From Rhizobium sp. Root482 (lineage in GTDB: Bacteria > Pseudomonadota > Alphaproteobacteria > Rhizobiales > Rhizobiaceae): 64,000 bases of DNA. The notes beneath the pieces were generated by a model, which saw nothing but the letters and a program-made list of their open reading frames with translations, had not been told where the DNA came from and did not search any database. This document shows positions 9,409 through 17,748 of this stretch, piece after piece (positions within the stretch are counted from its first letter, which is position 1; every line of letters begins with the position of its first letter). The translations under genes and the position numbers were made by a program. The stretch lies in contig NZ_LMFA01000012.1 in the NCBI RefSeq assembly GCF_001426565.1, positions 372,861-436,860 on the forward strand, given 5' to 3'.

Positions 9409-9624
9409 ATGCCCTATGTGAACATCAAGATCACCCGCGAAAACGCCACCGCCGAACAGAAGGCCGCCCTCATCAAGGGCGTCACCGATCTTCTGGTCAC
9501 CGTGCTCGACAAGGACCCCGCCACCACATTCGTCGTCATCGACGAGGTGGCACTGGAAGACTGGGGCGTCGGCGGCCTGCCCGTTGAGGAATATCGCCGG
9601 CAAAAACGGACGCGACCGGACTGA
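9409..9624 (+). CDS. 4-oxalocrotonate tautomerase family protein
   Basis: This is a 71-residue protein beginning Met-Pro (MPYVNIKIT), so removal of Met exposes the catalytic Pro-1 of the family. ENATAEQKAALIKGVTDLL is the usual helix and TTFVVIDEVALEDWGVGG the conserved strand and loop. It likely isomerises an unsaturated oxo-acid or acts on an electrophile. It is last in the operon, 12 bases after the NTF2-like gene, with GAGGAG before the ATG. A perfect 8-bp inverted repeat (ACTGACGA/TCGTCAGT) spans the stop region but lacks a T-run. Confidence 0.9.
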   Translation: MPYVNIKITRENATAEQKAALIKGVTDLLVTVLDKDPATTFVVIDEVALEDWGVGGLPVEEYRRQKRTRPD

Positions 9625-9743
9625 CGAAGGGTTCCATCGTCAGTTGACAGCGAGTTTCGGCGAGGGCCTCGCCTGATCGGCACATGCGCAAGGAGAGGAA
9701 GCACGCATCCTCCCCTTGCCTATCGTTTATCAAAGCCGCTTGT

Positions 9744-11666
9744 TCAGGCCGCGTAGCGGGTGCGTTCCTGCTGGCGCTGCACCTGCGCTGCACGGCCTGC
9801 CTCTTCCAGCTTGAAGCGTTGAAGCAGGGCCTGGAGCTGGCGGCTTTCCTCGGCGAGCGTCTCGCTGGATGCCGTCGTTTCCTCGACCATCGCGGCGTTC
9901 TTCTGCGTCATCTGGTCCATATGGTTGACCGAGGTGTTGATCTCGGCAAGCGCCGTCGATTGCTCGCGCGCCGCCGTCGCGATGCTTTCGACGTGATCGT
10001 TGACGCGCAGGACAAGCTGCTCGATCTCGACCAGCGCATCGCCCGTTGCCCGCACCAGCGAGACGCCGCCTTCGACCTCCACCGCCGAGGCGCTGATCAG
10101 CGACTTGATCTCCTTGGCCGCATTGGCGGAGCGTTGCGCCAGTTCGCGCACTTCCTGGGCCACCACTGCAAAACCGCGGCCCGCCTCGCCGGCCCGCGCC
10201 GCCTCGACGCCGGCATTGAGCGCCAGAAGATTGGTCTGGAAGGCGATCTCGTCGATCACCCCGATGATCTGGCCGATGCGGCTGGACGAGCCCTCGATCC
10301 GGCTCATGGCGCTGACGGCGCTGCGGACGATCTCGCCCGACTTGCCGGCGCTTTCCTTGGTTTCCCGCACCATGTCGCGAGCCTCGTTGGCGCGCGAGGC
10401 GGAGGTGCGCACCGTCGCGGTGATCTCGTCGAGGGCGGCGGCGGTTTCTTCCAGGGCTGCGGCCTGCTGCTCGGTGCGCTTCGACAGGTCGTTGGCGGCC
10501 GAACTCAGCTCGGAGGAGCTGTCCTTGATGGTGCCGGCGGCACCGCGCACATTCTGCATGGTCGAGCGCAGCGTCAGCATGGTTGCGTTGACATTCTGCT
10601 GCAGTTCGGCAAAGGCGCCCTGGAACTGCCCCTCCATGCTCTGCGACAGGTCGGCATCGGCAAGGGCGGCGATGACGCGACGCACCTCGGCAATGGCGTG
10701 GTCGATACTGCCGACCAGCTCGTTGACGCTGCCGGCGAACCGGTTGAGGTCGTCGTTCTGGTAGTCCTTGCCGATGCGGCCGGTGAAATCGCCGGCAACG
10801 GCGGCAGCGACGACGGCGCTGATGCTCGACTGGAGATCGCTGCTCAGGGCATGAAGGGCGGCTTCCTGGGCCTTCATGTCGCGCATGGCAAGCGCGTTGC
10901 GGCGGAAGACCTCGACCGCGCGGCCCATTTCGCCGATCTCGTCCCGGCGCGACGCATCCGTGCCGGCGCCTTCGAGATTGCCCTCGGCAAGCTGGCTCAT
11001 GACGGCCGTCAGTTCGCGGACCGGCGTGGAGATGCCGCGCCGGGCGACGATCAGGCTGATGGCAGCGCCAGAGACGATGCAGGCCGCTGCGGCGGCAAGC
11101 GCGATGACCAGGGCTACCCATGCCGACTGGATCGCCTCTGCGCGGGCAGCGGCAAGCGTCTCGCCCGAATAGGTGCTGTATTCCTTGACGGCGCTGGTGA
11201 CGGTCTTTTGGGCGTCAAGCGCCCGGTCGAGCCCACCCTTGATCAATGCTGCGTCCCCGCCACTGTTTTCGGCGATATCGACCATGGCGCGGATTTCGTC
11301 GAAATAGGTCTCGAGCGTCGCGCGGATCGACTTCAGCTGGGCAAGTTCGGTCGCATCGGCGGCCGCTTCGATCTTCGGCAGGCGGCCCAGCATTTCGGCG
11401 GCGCGCTTCTCGGCCTCGGCGCGGAAATCCGCAGCCTTTTCGGGTTCTGCGGCAAGCTGGTAGGTCATGCGGCTGATGGCGATGATATCGACGCGCAGGT
11501 CCATGGCCTCGCGGGCGACCTCCTCCTTCGTGCCGACCGAAACCATGGCCGTCTTCAGTGCAGAAATGCCTTTCGCGCCCACCAGGGCGATCGCCAGCGA
11601 CGACAGGCCCATGACAAAGACCACGAGACTGATCTTCTGGAGGATGGAGAGATTGCGAAACGTCAT
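9744..11666 (-). CDS. methyl-accepting chemotaxis protein
   Basis: This is a 640-residue transmembrane chemoreceptor. TM1 lies near residues 8-32 ([20 protein letters not shown]), followed by a helical ligand domain of about 150 residues, TM2 ([19 protein letters not shown]), a HAMP segment, and the long signalling coiled coil with the conserved hairpin [18 protein letters not shown] and [16 protein letters not shown]. No C-terminal NWETF-type CheR tether is seen. The start has GGAG nine bases upstream; a longer frame to 11759 lacks one. No chemotaxis genes adjoin it. Confidence 0.95.
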   Translation of the reverse strand: MTFRNLSILQKISLVVFVMGLSSLAIALVGAKGISALKTAMVSVGTKEEVAREAMDLRVDIIAISRMTYQLAAEPEKAADFRAEAEKRAAEMLGRLPKIEAAADATELAQLKSIRATLETYFDEIRAMVDIAENSGGDAALIKGGLDRALDAQKTVTSAVKEYSTYSGETLAAARAEAIQSAWVALVIALAAAAACIVSGAAISLIVARRGISTPVRELTAVMSQLAEGNLEGAGTDASRRDEIGEMGRAVEVFRRNALAMRDMKAQEAALHALSSDLQSSISAVVAAAVAGDFTGRIGKDYQNDDLNRFAGSVNELVGSIDHAIAEVRRVIAALADADLSQSMEGQFQGAFAELQQNVNATMLTLRSTMQNVRGAAGTIKDSSSELSSAANDLSKRTEQQAAALEETAAALDEITATVRTSASRANEARDMVRETKESAGKSGEIVRSAVSAMSRIEGSSSRIGQIIGVIDEIAFQTNLLALNAGVEAARAGEAGRGFAVVAQEVRELAQRSANAAKEIKSLISASAVEVEGGVSLVRATGDALVEIEQLVLRVNDHVESIATAAREQSTALAEINTSVNHMDQMTQKNAAMVEETTASSETLAEESRQLQALLQRFKLEEAGRAAQVQRQQERTRYAA

Positions 11667-11951
11667 GACGGAACTCCGGCGGCCGATGGCTGCAAGCTGA
11701 TGGGATGGAGGGCAAGGCTTGATGCCTTCGGCAGGCACGCAGGAGAAACATCGCGTCACGACGCACTTAGCGCCACCTGCACTAATGCGACGTTAAAGCC
11801 GCCTCCCCAGAATTGTGCCGACGCCGGAGACAATCGCCGGACGGGATCGCCGTTCTCGCCCTTTGCGGCGCGCGCCCTGCTTTTTCCTTGAACCTTGCCT
11901 CCCCGGCCTCTATCTGCGGTATTCGTTCCCATGCCTTTCCCGGAGATTTCC

Positions 11952-14045
11952 TTGTCGATTTTCAACAGCCTGCCGCCCGCGCCCGTCGCTTCGAAGAAGC
12001 CGGTGACCGATATCCGCCACGGCATTACCCGGACGGACGATTATGCCTGGCTGAGGGCTGACAATTGGCAGGCGATGTTCAAGGACCCCGCCATCCTCGA
12101 CCCGGAAATCCGCAAGCATCTGGAGGCCGAGAACGCCTATATGAAGGCGGCCATGGCCGACACGGAAGCGCTGCAGAAACTGCTGTTCGCCGAAATGAAG
12201 GGGCGCATCAAGGAGGATGATTCCTCCGTACCGATGAAGGACGGGCCCTTTGCCTATGGCACATCCTTCGTCACCGGCGGCGAGCAGCCGCGCTATTTTC
12301 GCGAGCCCCGCGACGGCGGCGAGCGGAAAATGCTGCTCGACGGCGACAAGGAGGCCGAAGGCAAGCCCTATTTCCAGCTGGCCGGCATCGACCATTCCAG
12401 CGACCATGCGCGCGGCCTCTGGGGTTATGACGACAAGGGCTCGGAATATTACACGCTTCGCGTGCGCGACCTTGCGACCGGCGAAGATCTGGCCGACCGG
12501 ATCGAGAATACCGGCGGCGGCGGCGCCTGGGCGCCGGACGGCAAGAGCTTCTTCTACACCGTGCTCGACGACAATCACCGCCCCTCGAAGATCTTCCATC
12601 ACCTGATCGGCACGCCGCAGGGCGAGGACCGGCTGGTCTATGAGGAGACGGACCCCGGCTTCTTCATGGGCGTCGGCGCCTCGATGCTCGACGATGTCAT
12701 CTATATCGACATTCACGACCACGAGACGAGCGAATACCGGCTGCTTTCCACCGACGACCTGACGGCGGAGCCGCGGATCGTTGCGGCGCGCCAGGCCGGG
12801 CTCGAATATTCGATGACCGAGGGAGGCGACGTCTTTTACATCCTCACCAATGCCGATGGCGCCAAGGACTTCAAGATCTGCGAGGCGCCGGTTACGGCAC
12901 CCGGCCGCGAGAACTGGACGGATGTGGTGGCGCATACGCCCGGCCGCCTCATCCTCTCGCATATGGCGTTTGCCCGCCATCTCGTCTGGTTGGAGCGGGA
13001 AAACGGCCTGCCGCAGATCAAGATACGCGACCGCAAGAGCGGCGAGGAACATGCCATCGCCTTTGCCGAGGAGGCCTATTCGCTCGGTCTTTCGGGCGCC
13101 GGCGAATACGACACCGACGTCATCCGCTTTTCCTATTCCTCGATGACGACGCCGAGCCAGCTTTACGACTATGATATGGTCACCCGCGAGCGCCGGCTCC
13201 TGAAGACGCAGGAAGTGCCCTCTGGCCACAAGGCGGAGGATTACGTCACCCGCCGCGTGCTTGCGCCCTCGCATGACGGGGTGGAGGTTCCCGTCACGCT
13301 GCTCTATCGCAAGGACACGCCGCTCGACGGCTCGGCGCCCTGCCTTCTCTATGGCTACGGCGCCTATGGCATTGCCATCCCCGCCTCGTTCAACACCAAT
13401 TGCCTGTCGCTTGCCGACCGCGGCTTCGTCTATGCCATCGCCCATGTGCGCGGCGGCAAGGACAAGGGCTTCCAGTGGTACGAAGACGGCAAGATGGAGA
13501 ACAAGGCCAATACATTCAAGGACTTCATCGCCGCTGCCGACTATCTGAATCAACAGAAGTTCACGTCCTACGCGAAGATCGTCGCCGAAGGCGGCTCGGC
13601 CGGCGGCATGCTGATGGGCGCGATCGCCAACATGGCGCCGGAGAAATTCGGCGGCATCATCGCCGCCGTCCCCTTCGTCGACGTCTTGAACACCATGCTC
13701 GACGACACGCTGCCGCTCACCCCGCCGGAATGGCCCGAATGGGGCAATCCGATCGACTCACGGCAAGCCTATGAGCGCATGGCCGCCTATTCCCCTTACG
13801 ACAATGTCGGCGAAAAACCCTATCCGGCGATCCTGGCGCTCGCCGGCCTCACCGATCCGCGCGTCACCTATTGGGAACCGGCCAAATGGGTGGCCAAGCT
13901 GCGCGAAAAAACCACCGGCTCGGAGCCGATCCTGATGAAGACCAACATGGACGCCGGCCACGGCGGCGCCTCGGGCCGCTTCCAGCGGCTGGAGGAAATC
14001 GCATTTGAATATGCGTTTGCGATCAAGGTGGCGGGGAAGATGTAG
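11952..14045 (+). CDS. ptrB: oligopeptidase B (prolyl oligopeptidase family, S9A)
   Basis: This cytosolic serine peptidase cleaves short peptides, usually after Arg/Lys. An N-terminal seven-bladed propeller (ITRTDDYAWLRADNW near the start) is followed by an alpha/beta hydrolase domain. With the TTG start used here the triad is Ser549 in EGGSAGGMLMG, Asp635 in GLTDPRV and His670 in DAGHGGASGRF. The TTG (product MSIFNSLPPAP) has CGGAG six bases upstream and gives 697 residues, the usual length; in-frame ATGs at 11895 and 11931 are less well placed. Confidence 0.94.
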   Translation: MSIFNSLPPAPVASKKPVTDIRHGITRTDDYAWLRADNWQAMFKDPAILDPEIRKHLEAENAYMKAAMADTEALQKLLFAEMKGRIKEDDSSVPMKDGPFAYGTSFVTGGEQPRYFREPRDGGERKMLLDGDKEAEGKPYFQLAGIDHSSDHARGLWGYDDKGSEYYTLRVRDLATGEDLADRIENTGGGGAWAPDGKSFFYTVLDDNHRPSKIFHHLIGTPQGEDRLVYEETDPGFFMGVGASMLDDVIYIDIHDHETSEYRLLSTDDLTAEPRIVAARQAGLEYSMTEGGDVFYILTNADGAKDFKICEAPVTAPGRENWTDVVAHTPGRLILSHMAFARHLVWLERENGLPQIKIRDRKSGEEHAIAFAEEAYSLGLSGAGEYDTDVIRFSYSSMTTPSQLYDYDMVTRERRLLKTQEVPSGHKAEDYVTRRVLAPSHDGVEVPVTLLYRKDTPLDGSAPCLLYGYGAYGIAIPASFNTNCLSLADRGFVYAIAHVRGGKDKGFQWYEDGKMENKANTFKDFIAAADYLNQQKFTSYAKIVAEGGSAGGMLMGAIANMAPEKFGGIIAAVPFVDVLNTMLDDTLPLTPPEWPEWGNPIDSRQAYERMAAYSPYDNVGEKPYPAILALAGLTDPRVTYWEPAKWVAKLREKTTGSEPILMKTNMDAGHGGASGRFQRLEEIAFEYAFAIKVAGKM

Positions 14046-14048
14046 GCG

Positions 14049-14543
14049 GTGGATACTGACCCGACGGTTTATGGGGACGAGTCTTTTGAGTTCAGAGAAT
14101 GGGTTACGCCGTTCTCCGACTTAGATGTGCTTGTTGCCGAGGTCGGTTACGCACCGGACAGCCTGCTACCTGACGCGGCTGAAAAACTTCGCCCCCTGTC
14201 TCTTTTCAAAGAGAGCGGACGGAATGCACTGACTATTCGCCTGTGCGATAACGGTAAAGATAGCGATGTTGTCTACAAGGTTTGTTTCGAAACCGCCCAC
14301 GCATTCCGGATCATGGACGAAATCGGCCTCATGGAGCTCTGGCAGCAGACCAAGAAATTGGGTGGCCGGCCGGCAAGAACCAGCTTCCAGGTTCGCAATC
14401 ACCTCTGGTGTAGGGAAAGCCCTATGTCATTCTTTCAAACGGATGGTTGGGCCTATGTTATTGCGTCGATCGGCGACTGCGTCGAAATCGTCTCACCAAG
14501 GCCTCCCGTAATTTCTCGGGAGGACACCGGCATGATCGGTTGA
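14049..14543 (+). CDS. hypothetical protein, AT-richer orphan
   Basis: This 164-residue protein begins at GTG three bases after the ptrB stop. I do not recognise the family. It is soluble, with a central HAFRIMDEIGLMELWQQ helix, RTSFQVRNHLWCRESPMSFF and a C-terminal AYVIASIGDCVEIVSPRPP; the general look resembles small immunity-type proteins, which is only an impression. Base composition and codon use are visibly less GC-rich than ptrB and the next gene. It is followed at once by a truncated copy of the tail of the next gene, so it probably arrived by insertion. Confidence 0.7.
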   Translation: MDTDPTVYGDESFEFREWVTPFSDLDVLVAEVGYAPDSLLPDAAEKLRPLSLFKESGRNALTIRLCDNGKDSDVVYKVCFETAHAFRIMDEIGLMELWQQTKKLGGRPARTSFQVRNHLWCRESPMSFFQTDGWAYVIASIGDCVEIVSPRPPVISREDTGMIG

Positions 14544-14571
14544 GGAGCTTGCTGACGATTACACCAGGAAA

Positions 14572-14637
14572 GTCGTCAAGCGCCAGCTTGCCGGCATCGA
14601 TGACAAAGGCGACAAGACGGCTGCCGAAAGCGCCTAG
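14572..14637 (+). pseudogene. truncated duplicate of the 3' end of the next gene
   Basis: The frame VVKRQLAGIDDKGDKTAAESA plus stop matches the last 20 or so residues of the intact gene at 14945-15400 (AIKRQLTGVDDKGNKTAADSV). The similarity continues past the stop through CGCCGGATAGCA and into the flanking family A repeat. It is the residue of a tandem gene duplication whose 5' part is gone. Confidence 0.8.
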
Positions 14638-14660
14638 CGCCGGATAGCAAGAATTGGGGA

Positions 14661-14818
14661 GGCTCTACCCTCCTCCGTCGGCGACGCCGACATCTCCCCC
14701 TCAAGGGGGGAGATGAGCCGCGGGCTTTGAGGCCGCCTTACCGGAAGCTGTAGGGGGGAAAGAACAATCTCCCCCCTTGAGGGGGAGATGTCCCGAAGGG
14801 ACAGAGGGGGGTAAAACC
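14661..14818. repeat. palindromic repeat family A, copy 1
   Basis: A MITE-like unit of about 158 bases with inverted ends. The left end has stem GTCGGC-GAC-GCCGAC and ATCTCCCCC...GGGGGAGAT; the right end has ATCTCCCCCC...GGGGGAGAT, stem GTCCC-GAA-GGGAC and CAGAGGGGGGTAA. It has no coding capacity. Copies occur at four other places in this window. Confidence 0.88.
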
Positions 14819-14944
14819 TCTCCGGGCTCCATCCGCGCCATGGCCCTGCTGCGCACAACACCGCAATGCGTGCGGCATGTCGCCCGGCAAGCTCCATGCA
14901 TGCCTCGCCCCCTAATTCTTCCCGCAACCTGAGGGAGAATCGGC

Positions 14945-15400
14945 ATGAAAATCGGTGACGGCATCAGCAGTTATTATCGCGCGCAGAACGGCAGCCAGCC
15001 GTCGGGCGGCGCGGCTTCCCATCTACCGGTGAATGCCGGTGGCGGCGGCCAGCGCAGTCAGGCGCCGACAGTTTCGATCGGCGCTTCCGCTTCGTCATCC
15101 TCCTTGTCTTCGGCTTTGTGGCTGTCGATGGCCGACAGGCTCGAATCCGATTCCGGCTCGCTGAGCGGGGAGCCAAAGACAAAAGGCGCCGCCGACGAAT
15201 TCATGGAATGGTCGACGATGACGCTTGCCGAAAAGATCCGCGCGCAATTACTGGGCGGCAAGGGCCTGACGGAAGAGGAGCTTGCGCATATGGACGCCGA
15301 CCAGCGCGCCGCCATCGAGGCCGAGATCAAGGAAGCCATCAAGCGCCAACTCACCGGCGTCGATGACAAAGGCAACAAGACAGCCGCAGACAGCGTCTAG
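14945..15400 (+). CDS. conserved-looking hypothetical protein
   Basis: This is a 151-residue protein with a low-complexity Ser/Gly-rich N-terminal half (SIGASASSSSLSSALWLSMA) and a charged helical C-terminal half (TLAEKIRAQLLGGKGLTEEE, then AIEAEIKEAIKRQLTG). I do not recognise the family. There is no signal peptide. GGGAGAATC precedes the ATG, and the Lys/Glu-rich helix is well coded. A partial duplicate of its 3' end lies upstream, which shows the locus was duplicated. It is flanked on both sides by family A repeats. Confidence 0.75.
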   Translation: MKIGDGISSYYRAQNGSQPSGGAASHLPVNAGGGGQRSQAPTVSIGASASSSSLSSALWLSMADRLESDSGSLSGEPKTKGAADEFMEWSTMTLAEKIRAQLLGGKGLTEEELAHMDADQRAAIEAEIKEAIKRQLTGVDDKGNKTAADSV

Positions 15401-15426
15401 CGCCGGATAGCATAGAGATCGAGGAG

Positions 15427-15582
15427 GCTTCACCCCCCTCTGTCGGCGACGCCGACATCTCCCCCTCAAGGGGGGAGATGAGCCGTACGCTTTGTGCCTG
15501 CCTAATCGAAGACAGCAAGGGGAAAAAATGATCTCCCCCCTTGAGGGGGAGATGTCACGAAGTGACAGAGGGGGGTGAAGTC
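15427..15582. repeat. palindromic repeat family A, copy 2
   Basis: Same architecture as copy 1. Left stem GTCGGC-GAC-GCCGAC, right stem GTCAC-GAA-GTGAC. It starts shortly after the stop of the preceding gene, in the same relative position as copy 1 after the pseudogene tail, so copies 1 and 2 were duplicated together with the gene end. Confidence 0.88.
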
Positions 15583-15641
15583 TCCGCGAATGCCGGATTG
15601 GCGCCCTTGCCGCTACCACATCGCGCGCTTACCTTTCATCC

Positions 15642-17138
15642 ATGACCTTATCCAGACGCGAAAACGCCGCCCCCATCCCCTTCGACAACAGCTATGCCCG
15701 GTTGCCGGGGCATTTTCATGCGCGCGCCGATCCGACGCCGGTGGCCGAACCCTGGCTGATCAAGTTCAATCGGGGGCTGGCGGAAGAACTCGGGCTCGAT
15801 GGCGCGGTGCTGGAAAAAGACGCGGCGGCGATCTTTTCCGGCAACAGGATTCCCGAAGGCGCCGAGCCCCTCGGCATGGCCTATGCCGGGCACCAGTTCG
15901 GCCAGTTCGTGCCGCTGCTCGGCGACGGGCGGGCGATCCTGCTGGGCGAGGTGATCGACAGGGTCGGCAGGCGCCGCGACATCCAGTTGAAGGGCGCCGG
16001 CAAGACGCCCTATTCGCGGCGCGGCGACGGGCGGGCGGCGCTCGGGCCTGTGCTGCGCGAATATATCGTCAGCGAGGCGATGCATGCGCTCGGCATTCCC
16101 GCGACGCGGGCGCTGGCCGCCGTTGTCACCGGCGAGCCGGTCTATCGCGAGGAGGTGCTGCCGGGGGCGGTTCTCACCCGCGTTGCCGCCAGCCATATCC
16201 GCGTCGGCACCTTCCAGTTTTTGGCGGCGCGCGGCGACACGGATGGGGTGAGGACGCTGGCGGACTATGTGATCGACCGGCACTATCCACATCTCAAGGG
16301 AAGCTCCCGCCCCTATGCGGACCTCCTGGAAGCGGTGATCGGCGCGCAGGCGCAGCTGATCGCCGGCTGGCTGCATGTCGGCTTCATCCATGGGGTGATG
16401 AACACCGACAATTGCGCTGTTTCTGGCGAAACCATCGATTTCGGCCCTTGCGCCTTTCTCGATGCCTATGATCCCACAAAGGTGTTTTCCTCCATCGACC
16501 GCGGCGGACGCTATGCCTATGCCAGCCAGCCGGCGATCGGCCAGTGGAACATGGCGCGGCTGGCCGAGACGCTCTTGCCGCTGCTCGATCCGGAGCCTTC
16601 CGAGGCGGTCAATATTGCCAACGACCTGATCGCCGGTTTCGGTCCACGCTTCCAGGCGCACTGGCTTGACGGCATGCGCCGCAAGATCGGGCTCGAGACC
16701 AGCGAGGACGGCGATCTCGATCTCGTCCAGGCGCTGCTCAGCGCCATGCATTCCGGTGGTGCGGATTATACGCTGACTTTCCGCAGGCTCTGCGATGCGG
16801 CGGAGGTCGAGACGGGGGACGCGGCGCTCAGTGGGCTGTTTGCCGATCCGGCGGCCCTTCACGGCTGGCTTTCGAACTGGCGGGCGCGATGCGAGCGCGA
16901 GCCCCCAACCGGGAACCAGCGGGCCAAGGCGATGCGCTGCGTCAACCCGGCCTTCATTCCCCGCAACCACCGCATCGAGCAGGCGATCCTCGCCGCCCGC
17001 ATGGACGGCGATTTCTCGCTGTTCGAGGCGCTTGTGGAGGCGCTGGCGAACCCCTATCAGGACCAGCCGAAATTCGCACCGCTGGCTCAGCCGCCGCAGC
17101 CGGAGGAAGAGGTGTTGCAGACGTTTTGCGGGACCTGA
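15642..17138 (+). CDS. selO: protein adenylyltransferase SelO
   Basis: SelO is a pseudokinase-fold enzyme that transfers AMP from ATP to protein hydroxyls, linked to redox stress. Family marks are FDNSYARLPGHFHARADPTPV at the N-terminus, AYAGHQFGQFVP and LLGDGRAILLGE (nucleotide loop), DIQLKGAGKTPYSRRGDGRA, and the active-site HGVMNTDNCAVSGETIDFGP. The length of 498 is normal. No selenocysteine codon occurs at the end (LQTFCGT keeps Cys), as usual for bacteria. No strong ribosome-binding site is visible. Confidence 0.95.
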   Translation: MTLSRRENAAPIPFDNSYARLPGHFHARADPTPVAEPWLIKFNRGLAEELGLDGAVLEKDAAAIFSGNRIPEGAEPLGMAYAGHQFGQFVPLLGDGRAILLGEVIDRVGRRRDIQLKGAGKTPYSRRGDGRAALGPVLREYIVSEAMHALGIPATRALAAVVTGEPVYREEVLPGAVLTRVAASHIRVGTFQFLAARGDTDGVRTLADYVIDRHYPHLKGSSRPYADLLEAVIGAQAQLIAGWLHVGFIHGVMNTDNCAVSGETIDFGPCAFLDAYDPTKVFSSIDRGGRYAYASQPAIGQWNMARLAETLLPLLDPEPSEAVNIANDLIAGFGPRFQAHWLDGMRRKIGLETSEDGDLDLVQALLSAMHSGGADYTLTFRRLCDAAEVETGDAALSGLFADPAALHGWLSNWRARCEREPPTGNQRAKAMRCVNPAFIPRNHRIEQAILAARMDGDFSLFEALVEALANPYQDQPKFAPLAQPPQPEEEVLQTFCGT

Positions 17139-17212
17139 GGCGCGGGCTGGCGTAGGCTATGCCGTTTGCGGTGGCACCGACAAGGCGGTCGGCGAGACCT
17201 GCCTGTTGGGCG

Positions 17213-17342
17213 CCCCTCATCCGCCCTGTCGGGCACCTTCTCCCCGCATGCGGGGAGAAGGGATATGCCGCACCCCTTGTCGTGATGATGAACTCTGTCG
17301 TCCCCTCTCCCCGCTTGCGGGGAGAGGGTTAGGGTGAGGGGC
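17213..17342. repeat. palindromic repeat family B, copy 1
   Basis: A chain of three hairpins bounded by GCCCCTCA...TGAGGGGC ends: GCCC-TGTC-GGGC, CTTCTCCCCG...CGGGGAGAAG and CCCTCTCCCCG...CGGGGAGAGGG, then TTAGGGTGAGGGGC. It lies between selO and the split small ORF and is non-coding. The second copy is between betB and betA. Confidence 0.85.
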
Positions 17343-17352
17343 AGGTGCTCGG

Positions 17353-17598
17353 TCATGCCCTGACGATCATGGTCGGTCCATATTCGTTTCGCGACGGACC
17401 ACGACCGTCGAAGAGATCGAGATTCTTTTCGTCCACAACCGTTTTCGGGCAGATTGCGGTCTCACGATACGGCAGGCCCCTCATGCGCATGGCCTCGGAT
17501 CGTGCCATCTCGACGCGGATGAGCTTCCCTTCTTCCAGTCAATATATCGTAATGCGATATTTTTTCAGTTTGGGCTGTCCAGTTCGGATTATGGCCAT
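17353..17598 (-). pseudogene. small ORF of 81 codons split by an in-frame TGA
   Basis: The first part reads MAIIRTGQPKLKKYRITIY, then TGA, then continues in the same frame without other stops as LEEGKLIRVEMARSEA...RGPSRNEYGPTMIVRA to a TGA stop. The joined reading looks like one protein in composition, and a single TGG-to-TGA change (Trp) would explain the break. I do not recognise the family. Alternatives are recoding at the TGA, or a second gene starting at an internal ATG (17511 region). A perfect palindrome lies just before the TGA. Confidence 0.45.
17544..17560. promoter_or_regulatory. perfect inverted repeat beside the in-frame TGA
   Basis: ATATCG-TAATG-CGATAT is a perfect 6-bp inverted repeat with a five-base spacer, AT-rich in a GC-rich context. 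On the transcript of the split ORF it forms a hairpin that ends two bases before the TGA. It could equally be an operator for something transcribed toward gcd. Confidence 0.4.
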
Positions 17599-17748
17599 TG
17601 AAAGGCAGGACGGCCGCCTTAGTTGTTCCTGGGGAAGGACATGAACCGGCGGCTTGGCTCGGCCTTTCCAAAGTATTTCGTTTGCGCTGCTGGCGCGCGG
17701 GCACTGGCGGCCTGTTCTACCCTATCTCTCCACCACAGGAGACTATCC

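Noticed and set aside
9684..11891. Very long open frame opposite the chemoreceptor gene
   Set aside because: It mirrors the chemoreceptor codons; composition is Arg/Gly/Asp-rich without domains, a usual antisense artefact of high GC.
14661..15582. Family A repeats as an insertion sequence
   Set aside because: No transposase frame inside; the unit is only about 155 bases.
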